Shown here in pieces: positions 13,108 through 21,281 of a DNA stretch of 21,281 nucleotides. How positions within the stretch are numbered: position 1 is the first letter of the stretch; each line of letters starts with the position of its first letter. The position numbers and the translations under genes were made by a program. This DNA comes from Spirochaetaceae bacterium (GTDB taxonomy: Bacteria > Spirochaetota > Spirochaetia > SZUA-6 > Bin103), in contig JAPOQV010000132.1 of assembly GCA_026710565.1 (NCBI GenBank), forward strand, positions 1 through 21,281. The letters are read 5' to 3'. A model generated the notes under the pieces. That model saw nothing but the letters and a program-made list of their open reading frames with translations. It did not search any database and was not told where the DNA came from.

Positions 13108-13502
13108 CGCTGGTTCTCGACGCCAGTGCCGCGGTGGCGGTGCTGGTGGACAAGGGCGCCGACGGTCGCTGGGCACGGCGGCAGCTTGCCACCGGATCGG
13201 CCGCGGCGCCGCATCTGATGCCGGCCGAGGCGGCCAACATCCTGAGACGCGCCGCCCTCGGCGGAGAGATCTCCGCGGACACCGCGTCGCTGGCACACGC
13301 CGACCTGTTGGAGCTGGACGTGGAGCTGTTCGACTACCGGGCGCTCGCGGCACGCGCGTGGCAGCTCCGTGAGAACGTGACCGCATACGATGGCTGGTAC
13401 GTCGCACTCGCGGAGGCGCTGGCGGTCGACCTGATCACCCTGGACCGACGCTTGGCCCGCGCGCCCGGCTGTCTCTGCGCAATTCGCACACCCGACGACT
13501 GA
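13104..13502 (+). CDS. VapC/FitB-like PIN-domain toxin
   Basis: A 132-residue PIN-domain protein, the presumed RNase toxin of the pair. Acidic residues are Asp6 in LVLDASAAV, Glu42 in MPAEAANILRR, Asp96 in TAYDGWYVALAE and Asp114 in ITLDRRLAR, so the active site is complete. The ATG overlaps the antitoxin stop by four bases. The gene converges on the amidohydrolase with only 22 bases between the stops and no hairpin, so transcripts may run into each other. Confidence 0.9.
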   Translation: MTLVLDASAAVAVLVDKGADGRWARRQLATGSAAAPHLMPAEAANILRRAALGGEISADTASLAHADLLELDVELFDYRALAARAWQLRENVTAYDGWYVALAEALAVDLITLDRRLARAPGCLCAIRTPDD

Positions 13503-13524
13503 GGCGACGATCCGCGGCCGCAGG

Positions 13525-15084
13525 CTACGTGCGCGCCAGCACGCGGCCGGGGAGGGCGCCGGTGGGGGTGCCGTCGGCGATGATCGGGCGGCCGTTGACC
13601 AGCACCCAGCGCATGCCGACCGCTTCCTGGCGCGGCTCCTCCCAGGTTGAGCGGGCCGCTACCGTTTCGGCGTCGAACACCGCCAGGTCGGCCGCGGCGC
13701 CCACCCGGACCACGCCCCGGTCGGGGACGCGGAAGCGCTCGGCCGGGAAGCCTGACATCTTGTAGACCGCCTCCGGCAGGCTCAGCAGCCCGCGGTCGCG
13801 GACGAACTCGCCCAGCACGCGGGCGAAGCAGCCGAAGCTGCGCGGGTGCGGGTGCGGGACGTCGTAGACGCCGTCACTGGCGACCATCATGCGCGGATGC
13901 ACGGCGGTCGCGGCGATCACCCGTTCGTGCTCCTCCACCGGCGTCTGCCAGGGGAACACCATGGTCGCGGCTCCCTCCTCCTCCATGACGAGGTCGAAGG
14001 CGAACTCGCCGATCGGCTTGCCGGCCGCCGCAGCGAGGTCGGCGGTGCGCTCGCCGACGTGGCGTCCGGAGCGGCTGTAGCCGACGATCTGGTCACCGCG
14101 TCCCAGGTACTTGGCCAGCCACACCACCGCCAGGTCGCGCACGCCGGGCCGGCGCAGCCGCTCGGCCATGGCCGGCCAGCCGCCGGGGTGCAGGTGGATG
14201 GGCAGCGCCATCTCCAGGTGGGTCATGCCGGCCGGGTAGAGATAGGACTCGAAGGACAGGTCGACGCCCTCGCGTTCGACCTGCTCCAGGGCCGCGCCCG
14301 ATTCTTCGTCCACGCGTTCGTGGCTGACGTGCACGGGGCAGCCCGAAGCCTTGGCCAGCTCGATCGTCTCCCGCCACGCGACCGGGCGGCCCAGGTGCGA
14401 GTAGCGCTGGTGGGCGGCGTAGATGCCGCCGTGCTCGGCGGTGACCCGGCAGAGGCGCACCAGTTCTTCGAAGCTGGCGTTGGCGCTCGGCTGGTAGTCC
14501 AGTCCCAGGCAGAGCGCGCCGGCGCCGGCTTCCATCCACTCGCGGGTGCCGTCCTCCATCGCCTGCAGCTCGTCCGGGGTCGCGTGGCGGGCATCCCATC
14601 CCATGGCCCGCAGGCGCACGGCGCAATGCGGGACCTGCGGGAAGACGTTCAGCGGCGTCGTGCCGGCGAAGCGGTCCAGGTAGGAGTCGATGGTCGGCCA
14701 GCGCGCCTCCAGCTCCGAGCCGCCGTAGAGGGTGGCGGTGTAGGCGAACAGCTCCTCGCACCGCGGCGAGTCGAGCGGCGCCCAGCCGAATCCGTCCGGG
14801 TGCAGCAGGTTGGTGGTGATCCCCTGCCGGGCGCCGACCAGGCTGTCATGGCCGGCCAGCAGCGCCAGCTCCGAATGCACGTGCACGTCGATGAACCCGG
14901 GGGTGACCGTGAGCCCGGTGGCGTCGACCACGGTGTCCGCGGTGGCGGAGCCGAGGTCGCCGATGGCCGTGATCGCGTCGCCCTGCAGGCCGACGTCCGC
15001 CCGGTAGGCGGGAGCGCCGGTGCCGTCGACGATCGTGCCGCCGGTGATGAGCACGGAAAAGGTGGGAGCGGTATTCAGGCCCAT
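13525..15084 (-). CDS. N-acyl-D-amino-acid deacylase (D-aminoacylase) family amidohydrolase
   Basis: A 519-residue amidohydrolase-superfamily enzyme. Family members hydrolyse N-acyl-D-amino acids to D-amino acids and a fatty or acetyl acid. The N-terminal beta domain (VLITGGTIVDGTGAPAYRAD) leads to the metal motif GFIDVHVH (His68, His70). Later metal ligands are expected in GGIYAAHQRYSH and CPVHVSHERV, and the catalytic Asp in MMVASDGVYDV. The C-terminal block AVYKMSGFPAERF, RVGAAADLAVFDAETV is typical. At the place of the usual zinc-binding Cys (GNCG) this protein has LHPDG with Asp97, so its metal site differs from the classical D-aminoacylase. ATG 15084 gives the normal N-terminus. Substrate is uncertain; a related N-acyl or peptide-like compound is likely. 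Confidence 0.88.
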   Translation of the reverse strand: MGLNTAPTFSVLITGGTIVDGTGAPAYRADVGLQGDAITAIGDLGSATADTVVDATGLTVTPGFIDVHVHSELALLAGHDSLVGARQGITTNLLHPDGFGWAPLDSPRCEELFAYTATLYGGSELEARWPTIDSYLDRFAGTTPLNVFPQVPHCAVRLRAMGWDARHATPDELQAMEDGTREWMEAGAGALCLGLDYQPSANASFEELVRLCRVTAEHGGIYAAHQRYSHLGRPVAWRETIELAKASGCPVHVSHERVDEESGAALEQVEREGVDLSFESYLYPAGMTHLEMALPIHLHPGGWPAMAERLRRPGVRDLAVVWLAKYLGRGDQIVGYSRSGRHVGERTADLAAAAGKPIGEFAFDLVMEEEGAATMVFPWQTPVEEHERVIAATAVHPRMMVASDGVYDVPHPHPRSFGCFARVLGEFVRDRGLLSLPEAVYKMSGFPAERFRVPDRGVVRVGAAADLAVFDAETVAARSTWEEPRQEAVGMRWVLVNGRPIIADGTPTGALPGRVLART

Positions 15085-15188
15085 GGAGGGACTATGATTC
15101 TGCCGGGAGGGCCGCGCAAGCGGGCCGAGAGACCGTGCCCCGTGCTACGCTGACGCTGCCCGCACCCATCCCGGCTCCACCCGCACCC

Positions 15189-15902
15189 ATGTCCCCACTT
15201 CCCCGCGCCATGCTGATCGACCTGGACGACACCCTGCTGGCCTCCACCGAGGCCGGCCGCCGGGCGATGGAGGTCATCGGCCGGCGGCTCGCCAACGATG
15301 TCGGGTTGCCCCTGGCCCAAGTGAGTCAGGCCATGTCCGAGGCCTCCACCTGGTTCTGGTCGGACGAGGAGCGCCGCGCCCGCGCTCGCCTGGACCAGGC
15401 CGGCGCGCGTGCCCGCATCGTCGAGCGTGCCGTGGAGCTACTGCGGTGCACGGTACCCGTCGACGCGGAGGCCTTGGGCATCCGCTCCGTGGCAGAACGC
15501 CTGCACGTCCTGGAGCCGATCCCCGGCGCCCTGGAGACTGTCGCCGAGCTGCGCCGTCGCGGCGTGCGGCTGGCGCTGGTCACCAACGGCAGCGCCGCCG
15601 ACCAGCGCGCCAAGATCGACCGGCATGCCGTCGACACCCGCTTCGACGCGGTCCTGGTGGAAGGCGAGGTGGGCTTCGGCAAGCCCGATCCGCGCATCTT
15701 CCGGCTGGCGCTGGAGCGGCTGGGCGTGAGCGCCGCGGAGGCGTGGATGGTTGGCGACGACCTGCCCTGGGACATCGCCGGCGCGCAGGCGGTGGGCATC
15801 CACGCGGTGTGGGCGCGAGACCACGCGGCGACCGGCGCGACGGGCGACGGAACGGTTCGGCCCGACCGCGCCGTGGGCACGATCGCCGAGCTGTTGGCCT
15901 GA
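15189..15902 (+). CDS. HAD-superfamily hydrolase (subfamily IA phosphatase)
   Basis: A 237-residue haloacid-dehalogenase-type phosphatase. All four motifs are visible: I, MLIDLDDTLLAS (nucleophile and acid Asp); II, LALVTNGSAADQRAKI; III, the Lys of GEVGFGKPDPRIF; IV, MVGDDLPWDIAGAQAVGIHA. A helical cap of subfamily I type lies between motifs I and II. Relatives include phosphoglycolate phosphatase and pyrimidine nucleotidases; the true substrate is unknown. I chose ATG 15189, eight residues before the nucleophile strand. A GTG at 15135 would add a Pro-rich stretch that looks non-coding, being built of two similar CCGCACCCAT segments. No Shine-Dalgarno is apparent. The DoxX-like gene starts 29 bases after its stop. 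Confidence 0.9.
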   Translation: MSPLPRAMLIDLDDTLLASTEAGRRAMEVIGRRLANDVGLPLAQVSQAMSEASTWFWSDEERRARARLDQAGARARIVERAVELLRCTVPVDAEALGIRSVAERLHVLEPIPGALETVAELRRRGVRLALVTNGSAADQRAKIDRHAVDTRFDAVLVEGEVGFGKPDPRIFRLALERLGVSAAEAWMVGDDLPWDIAGAQAVGIHAVWARDHAATGATGDGTVRPDRAVGTIAELLA

Positions 15903-15931
15903 GCCGCGCCGCCGTCGCTACCTTGGAGGCG

Positions 15932-16378
15932 ATGGCCACGCGGTTGCCGGTTCCCCCTCGCCTCCAGCCGGTCGATCAGCGCCTGATCGCCTGGATGGAC
16001 CGCCACGGCGTACGCCTGCTGCGCGTGACCATCGGGGTGGTGTTCATCTGGTTCGGGGCGCTGAAGCTCTTCCCCGGCGCCAGCCCCGCGGCCGGCCTGA
16101 TCGTGTCGACCTATCCGTTCCTGCCGCCCGCGCTGTTCCTGCCGTTCCTGGGCTGTTGGGAGATGGCCATCGGCACGGGCTACCTCACCGGGCGCCTGCT
16201 GCGCGTGACGGTGGCGCTGATGTACGCTCAGATGCTGGGCGCGATGTCGCCGATCGTGCTCAACCCGGAAGCCGTGTTCGTCGCGGCGCCGTTCGTGCTG
16301 ACCCTGGAAGGCCAGTACATCGTCAAGAACCTGGTCCTGCTGGCCGCGGCCATCGTCATCGGCGCGAAGGTCCGCTGA
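15932..16378 (+). CDS. DoxX-like membrane protein
   Basis: A 148-residue protein with about four membrane helices: RLLRVTIGVVFIWFGALKLF, PPALFLPFLGCWEMAIGTGY, LLRVTVALMYAQMLGAMSPI and NLVLLAAAIVIGA. The first, with the FIWFGALKLFPGASPAAGLI continuation, is the signature of DoxX/DUF417-like families, whose biochemical role is poorly defined (links to thiosulfate:quinone oxidation and redox stress in some members). GGAGG at 15924-15928 is a proper ribosome site for ATG 15932. It probably shares a transcript with the HAD gene, 29 bases upstream. A GC-rich hairpin follows. Confidence 0.85.
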   Translation: MATRLPVPPRLQPVDQRLIAWMDRHGVRLLRVTIGVVFIWFGALKLFPGASPAAGLIVSTYPFLPPALFLPFLGCWEMAIGTGYLTGRLLRVTVALMYAQMLGAMSPIVLNPEAVFVAAPFVLTLEGQYIVKNLVLLAAAIVIGAKVR

Positions 16379-16385
16379 CCGCAGG

Positions 16386-16407
16386 GCCGCCGGCTGAGCC
16401 CGGCGGC
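16386..16407 (+). terminator. 8-bp GC-rich hairpin between DoxX-like and ABC genes
   Basis: GCCGCCGG (16386-16393) and CCGGCGGC (16400-16407) pair perfectly around CTGAGC, eight bases after the DoxX-like stop. There is no T run behind it, so it may be a non-canonical terminator or simply an mRNA end; it separates the HAD/DoxX pair from the ABC operon. Confidence 0.4.
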
Positions 16408-16460
16408 GGGTCGAGGTAGCCGGGAGGAGCGCGCCCTCACTATCTTTTCCCGGCGATTTC

Positions 16461-17395
<935 letters not shown>

Positions 17396-17399
<4 letters not shown>

Positions 17400-20380
17400 G
17401 CGACGCGAACCCCACTCGAAGAGTGAGCGAAGCGAACCTCACTCGAAGAGTGAGCGAAGCGAACCCCACTCGAAGAGTGAGCGAAGCGAACCTCACTCGA
17501 AGAGTGACGCCGGCGCTGTCGGTCGCCCGCAAGGAGGTGCTGAGCTACTTCAGCTCGCCGCTGGCCTTCATCGCCGTGGGTGCGTTCCTGGCGGCGACCC
17601 TGTTCATGTTCTTCTGGGTGGAGGCGTTCTTCGCGCGCGGCATCGCCGACATGCGCCCGCTGTTCGCCGGGATGCCGCTGCTGGTGATGCTGCTGGTGGC
17701 GGCGCTGGGCATGCGCCAGTGGAGCGAGGAGCAGCGCTCCGGGACGCTGGAGATCCTGCTCACGCTGCCGGTCCGGCCGATCGCGCTGGTGATGGGCAAG
17801 TTCCTGGCGATCGAGGTGCTGGTGGCCACGGCGCTGCTGTTGACCCTGCCCTTGCCGCTGACCGTCGCGCTGCTCGGCGACCTGGACCCGGGGCCGGTGA
17901 TCGGCGGCTACCTGGCATCGCTGCTGATGGCCGGCGCCTACGCCGCGCTCGCCCTGCTCCTGTCGTCGCGCACCGCCAACCAGATCGTCGCCTTCATCTC
18001 CACCGCCGTGGTCGGCGGCGCGCTCTACCTGGTCGGTACGCCGGGAGTCACCGACTTCGCGGGCGCGGCCGGCAACCTGCTGCGGCAGATCGGCACCGGC
18101 AGCCGCTTCGCCTCCATCGAACGCGGCGTCCTGGACCTCCGCGACCTGGTCTACTACCTGACGCTCACCGCCGGATTCCTGGCCGCCAACGTACTGGCGC
18201 TGGACGCCAAGCGCTGGAGCCGCGGGGCCGTCACGGCCCGCTACCGCCGGCGCGCGCTGGCGGCCGCCGCGCTGGCTGCCGCCAACCTGATCCTGCTCAA
18301 CGTGTGGCTGGGCCCGTTCGCGCGCCTGCGCGTCGACCTCACCGCCGAACGTGCCTACTCGCTGTCGCCGGCGACGGTGTCGCTGCTGCAGGGCCTGCCC
18401 GAGCCGCTCGCGATCCGCGCCTACCTGAGCGAACGCACCCATCCGCTGCTGGCGCCGCTGGCTCCGCAGATCGGCGACCTGCTGGATGAGTACCGCATCG
18501 CCGGCCGCGGTGCGGTCACCGCCGAGGTGATCGATCCCGGCGCCGACCCGGAGGCCGAGCAGGAGGCCGTGCAGGCCTACAACATCCGGCCGACTCCCTT
18601 CCAGGTGGAGGACCGCTTCGAGCAGGGGATCGTCAACTCCTACTTCGACGTGGTGGTCAGCTACGGCGACCAGTACGAGGTGCTGGGGTTCCAGGACCTG
18701 ATCCGCATCGACCGCGGCCGCGACGGCATGACCGAGGTGCGCCTGCGCAACTTCGAGTACGACCTGACCCGCGCCATCAAGAAGGCGTCGTCCGGGTTCC
18801 GGAGCGTCGACTCGCTGTTCGCGGCGCTTCGCGATCCCGTGGAGCTGGCGCTGTACGTGACGGCGGACACGCTGCCGGCGGATCTGGACGAGCCGCGCGC
18901 CGTGGTGGCGGATGCGGCGGCTGCGCTGGCCGAGCGGTCCGGCGGCGCGCTGGTGTTCCGGGAGATCGACCCCGGCCCGGAAGGGTCCGAAGGGCGCCAG
19001 GGGCTGGCCGACCGCTACGGCCTGCAGCCGATCGCGGCGTCGCTGTTCTCGGCGGAGACCTACTACTTCGACCTGATCCTGGAGTCGGCCGGCCAGACGT
19101 TCATCGTCCGGCCGGAGGACGAGTACCGCGCGGCCTCGGTCACCGCCGCGGTCGAGGCGGCGCTGAAGCGGGTCGCTCCGGGATTCCTGCGCACCGTCGG
19201 CGTGCGGCTGCCGCCATCGGGTCCCACGCAGGATGCCTTCGGGAGGCCTCAGCAGCCGTTCGCGTCCTGGCAGCTCCTGCAGCAGCAGCTCTCCGAGGAC
19301 TACGCGGTGCAGCGCGTCGATCTGAGCACGGGCGAGGTGCCGGCGCAGGTCGACGCGCTGCTGGTCGTGGCGCCGCAGGCGCTGAGCGACCGGGAGCGGT
19401 TCGCCGTCGACCAGTACCTGATGCGCGGCGGCGCGCTGCTGGTGGCCGCGGGCAGCCACCGCGCCGCCGCCGACCCGCTCACCGAGGGCATCTCGCTGAA
19501 CCGCGCCGCCGAGGGGATGGCGGCGCTGCTCGACGCCTACGGTGTGAGCGTCCCGCCCCGCGTGGTCATGGACCCGCAGAACGAGTCGTTTCCCACCACC
19601 ATACGGAGCGGCTCGATCCTGCAGATCCGCCCGATCGACTACCCGTACTTCGTCGACGTGCGCCGCGACGGCATGGCGCGCACCCATCCGATCACGTCAT
19701 CCCTGGAGGCGGTGACCCTCAACTGGGCGTCGCCGCTGGCCGTGGACGGCGCTCTGGCCGCCGGCCGGCAGGTGGAGGTGCTGCTGCACTCGACGGCGGA
19801 GGCCTGGACCACCGGGGAGCCGGCCGCGCAGCCGGACTTCGCACGCTATCCCGACGCGGGCTTCGCGCAAGGCGAAGACCGCCAGGAGTGGCCGCTCGCG
19901 GTGGCGGTTACCGGGCGCTTCGGGAGCGCGTTCGCGGAATCGGGTCCGCCGCCGGCGGACGGCGACGCTGCCGCCCAGCGCTCGACGATCGAGGCCTCGC
20001 CGGAAGATACCCGCCTGGTGGTGTTCGGCTCGGGCGAGTTCCTCAACGACACGATCATGAGCCTGTCGGCGAGCCTGCACGGGGAGCGTTACCTGAACAG
20101 GCTGCAGCTGCTGCAGAACGCCGTGGGCTGGGCCGTGGAGGACCTGGACCTGCTGGGCATCCGTTCCGAGGGAGCGGTGACGCGGCTGCTTGAGCCGATC
20201 GATGACTCGGCCCGGCGCGCGTGGGAGGGGATCAACTACGTGGTCGTGGCGCTGCTGCTCGGCGCGGTGGGCGCGGTGTGGTGGTTGCGCCGGCGCGGCG
20301 AGCGGCCGTTGTACGGTCCGGCTGCCCGCGAAGGGGACCCGGATGAGCCGGCACCCGCGGGCGGGGAGGGCGGTCCGTGA
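17396..20380 (+). CDS. GldF-GldG fusion: ABC-2 permease joined to ABC-associated auxiliary protein
   Basis: A 994-residue protein if begun at GTG 17396. Residues about 3-37 are four copies of ANxTRRVSE. From about 42 (SVARKEVLSYFSSPLAFIAV) to about 275 is a six-helix ABC-2 permease with the marker SEEQRSGTLEILLTLPVRPI. A membrane anchor at about 285-307 leads into a large extracytoplasmic GldG domain (LTAERAYSLSPATVSLLQGL onward), closed by a membrane helix at about 948-967 (YVVVALLLGAVGAVWWLRRR). In most bacteria these are two genes, gldF and gldG; fusion makes the complex one chain. Each tandem repeat holds an in-frame GTG (17396, 17423, 17450, 17477, 17504), so the true start is uncertain; the last gives 958 residues with no repeat. 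Its stop overlaps the next gene's GTG. Confidence 0.9.
17403..17510 (+). repeat. Four 27-bp tandem repeats at the 5' end of the GldFG gene
   Basis: Four adjoining 27-base units, each GCGAACCYCACTCGAAGAGT plus TGAGCGAA, differ mainly in one base that alternates C,T,C,T, so they also form two 54-base repeats. Each holds CTCACTC-GAA-GAGTGAG-like dyad symmetry (CACTC/GAGTG) and an in-frame GTG. Being a multiple of three, the array keeps the frame open; all three frames are stop-poor across it. Confidence 0.85.
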
Positions 20381-21281
20381 TCGCGGCGCTGCGTCGCGAG
20401 CGCGGTCTGGCCGTGCTTGCGGCGGTGCTGCTGGCGCAGGCGGCAATCCTGTTGCTCACGCGGCTGCCGGGTCGCGAGCAGGTGCCGGAGCCGCTGCTGG
20501 CCGGCCTGCAGGCCGACGCGGTGACCGGTGTCGAGATCGAGGATGGCGCCGACGGACACGTCGTGATGGCACGCGAAGGGGACGGGTGGGTGCTGAGCGA
20601 CGCCGGCGGCTACCCGGCCGACGGCACCCGTATCGCCGACCTGCTGGACCGGCTGGCAGCCGCCCGGCGAGACCGGCTGGTGGCGCGCACCGAGGCCGGC
20701 CGGCTGGAGCTGCGCGTGGCGCCGGACGGCTTCGAGCGCCGCGTGCGCATCGACGCCGGCCCGGAACGCTACCTGTTGTACATCGGCACCACCGCCGGCA
20801 CCGGCGCCGGGCATGTGCGCGTGGACGGAGAGGACGAGGTGTGGACGGTCGACGGCGTGGCCCCGTGGCAGGTGGCCGCCGGCCGGGCAGACTGGGTCGA
20901 TCCGGTCTACCTGCGCGTCGAATCCGATCGGGTCGCCGCCTTCGAGCTGGTGAACGCGGCAGGCCGGTTCCGCTTCGAGCGGTCGGACGGGGGGTGGACC
21001 TCGCCCGTGCCGGGTGCCGGCGAGGTCCTGGACCAGGATCGCGTGACCGCCTTCGTGGACCGGGTGAGCACGCTGCGGATGCGCCGGCCGCTCGGGACCG
21101 AGCCGCCCGGCGACTACGGGCTGGCCGAGCGTGCGGCGGTCGTGCGGCTCGCTCTGAGCCCGGACGGGGACGGGGAGGCACGGACCCTGGAACTCCTGAT
21201 CCTGGCCGGCGGGGACGACGAGTACGACTACGTCGTGAAGAGCTCCGATTCGGAGTACTATGTGGAGGTACCGAGCTTCAC
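20377..21281 (+). CDS. DUF4340 protein, partial at window end
   Basis: The frame starts at GTG 20377, overlapping the previous stop (GTGA), and is open to the last base: 301 codons so far. An N-terminal anchor (GLAVLAAVLLAQAAILLLT, residues 11-29) is followed by a repeat-like extracytoplasmic beta domain: VTGVEIEDGADGHVVMAREG, then WVLSDAGGYPADGTRIADLL, and later VAAFELVNAAGRFRFERSDG with GGWTSPVPG. This is the DUF4340 pattern, a family regularly encoded after gldF/gldG and presumed to be an outer-facing part of the same complex. The last visible residues, YYVEVPSF, resemble the usual C-terminal region, so little should be missing. Molecular role unknown. Confidence 0.85.
   Translation, partial: MIAALRRERGLAVLAAVLLAQAAILLLTRLPGREQVPEPLLAGLQADAVTGVEIEDGADGHVVMAREGDGWVLSDAGGYPADGTRIADLLDRLAAARRDRLVARTEAGRLELRVAPDGFERRVRIDAGPERYLLYIGTTAGTGAGHVRVDGEDEVWTVDGVAPWQVAAGRADWVDPVYLRVESDRVAAFELVNAAGRFRFERSDGGWTSPVPGAGEVLDQDRVTAFVDRVSTLRMRRPLGTEPPGDYGLAERAAVVRLALSPDGDGEARTLELLILAGGDDEYDYVVKSSDSEYYVEVPSF

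Noticed and set aside
13503..13524. Terminator between the PIN toxin and the amidohydrolase
   Set aside because: Only 22 bases separate the stops; GCGGCCGC is a short palindrome without stem-loop or T run.
17403..17510. CRISPR array
   Set aside because: The 27-bp units are directly adjoining with no spacers, are inside a coding frame, and no cas gene is present.

Overview
The window is high-GC bacterial DNA (by eye about 70% G+C in the clear genes), with GTG/TTG starts, many 4-bp ATGA/GTGA gene overlaps and few textbook Shine-Dalgarno sites. No ribosomal or universal marker gene is present, so the lineage cannot be fixed. A GldA-type ATPase, a fused GldF-GldG protein and a DUF4340 protein in one operon, together with Rpn/DUF3782 nuclease-like genes and many solitary toxin-antitoxin genes, would fit an uncultivated spirochaete or a host-associated marine lineage. 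That is an inference only.

Left part, about 1-5500: an accessory graveyard. It holds three remnants of DUF3782-type PD-(D/E)XK proteins (one frameshifted, one 5'-truncated with a lost catalytic motif, one only a tail). It also has a 260-bp copy of part of the aromatic decarboxylase gene that lies intact 5.3 kb away, two remnants of DUF4143 ATPases, an intact-looking Rpn nuclease and an intact PemK/MazF-like toxin with a second, internally deleted copy. Inside it, a 54-bp imperfect inverted repeat (792-845 and 1872-1925) encloses a low-GC island with two small unknown genes and a tRNA-Leu-like sequence whose anticodon would read His.

Middle part, about 5500-15100: mostly minus-strand metabolic genes interleaved with toxin-antitoxin genes. 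In transcription order: class III aminotransferase (HemL-like), MFS exporter, VapB, VapC, M81/MlrC metallopeptidase, an orphan Phd/HTH antitoxin-like regulator, an unknown 206-aa protein and an aromatic-L-amino-acid decarboxylase-type enzyme. VapC overlaps the peptidase start by 4 bp, and the regulator overlaps the unknown gene. A divergent FitAB-like pair on the plus strand starts directly after a perfect 17-bp palindrome and may be leaderless. It converges on a D-aminoacylase-type amidohydrolase. Together the enzymes suggest processing of amino acids, N-acyl-amino acids or small peptides, but no substrate can be named.

Right part, about 15100-21281: plus strand. A HAD phosphatase and a DoxX-like membrane protein are followed by a GC-rich hairpin and then a tightly overlapping operon: GldA-like ATPase, GldF-GldG fusion, DUF4340 protein (cut by the window end). 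The fusion gene starts in four 27-bp tandem repeats, each carrying an in-frame GTG, so its true start is ambiguous.
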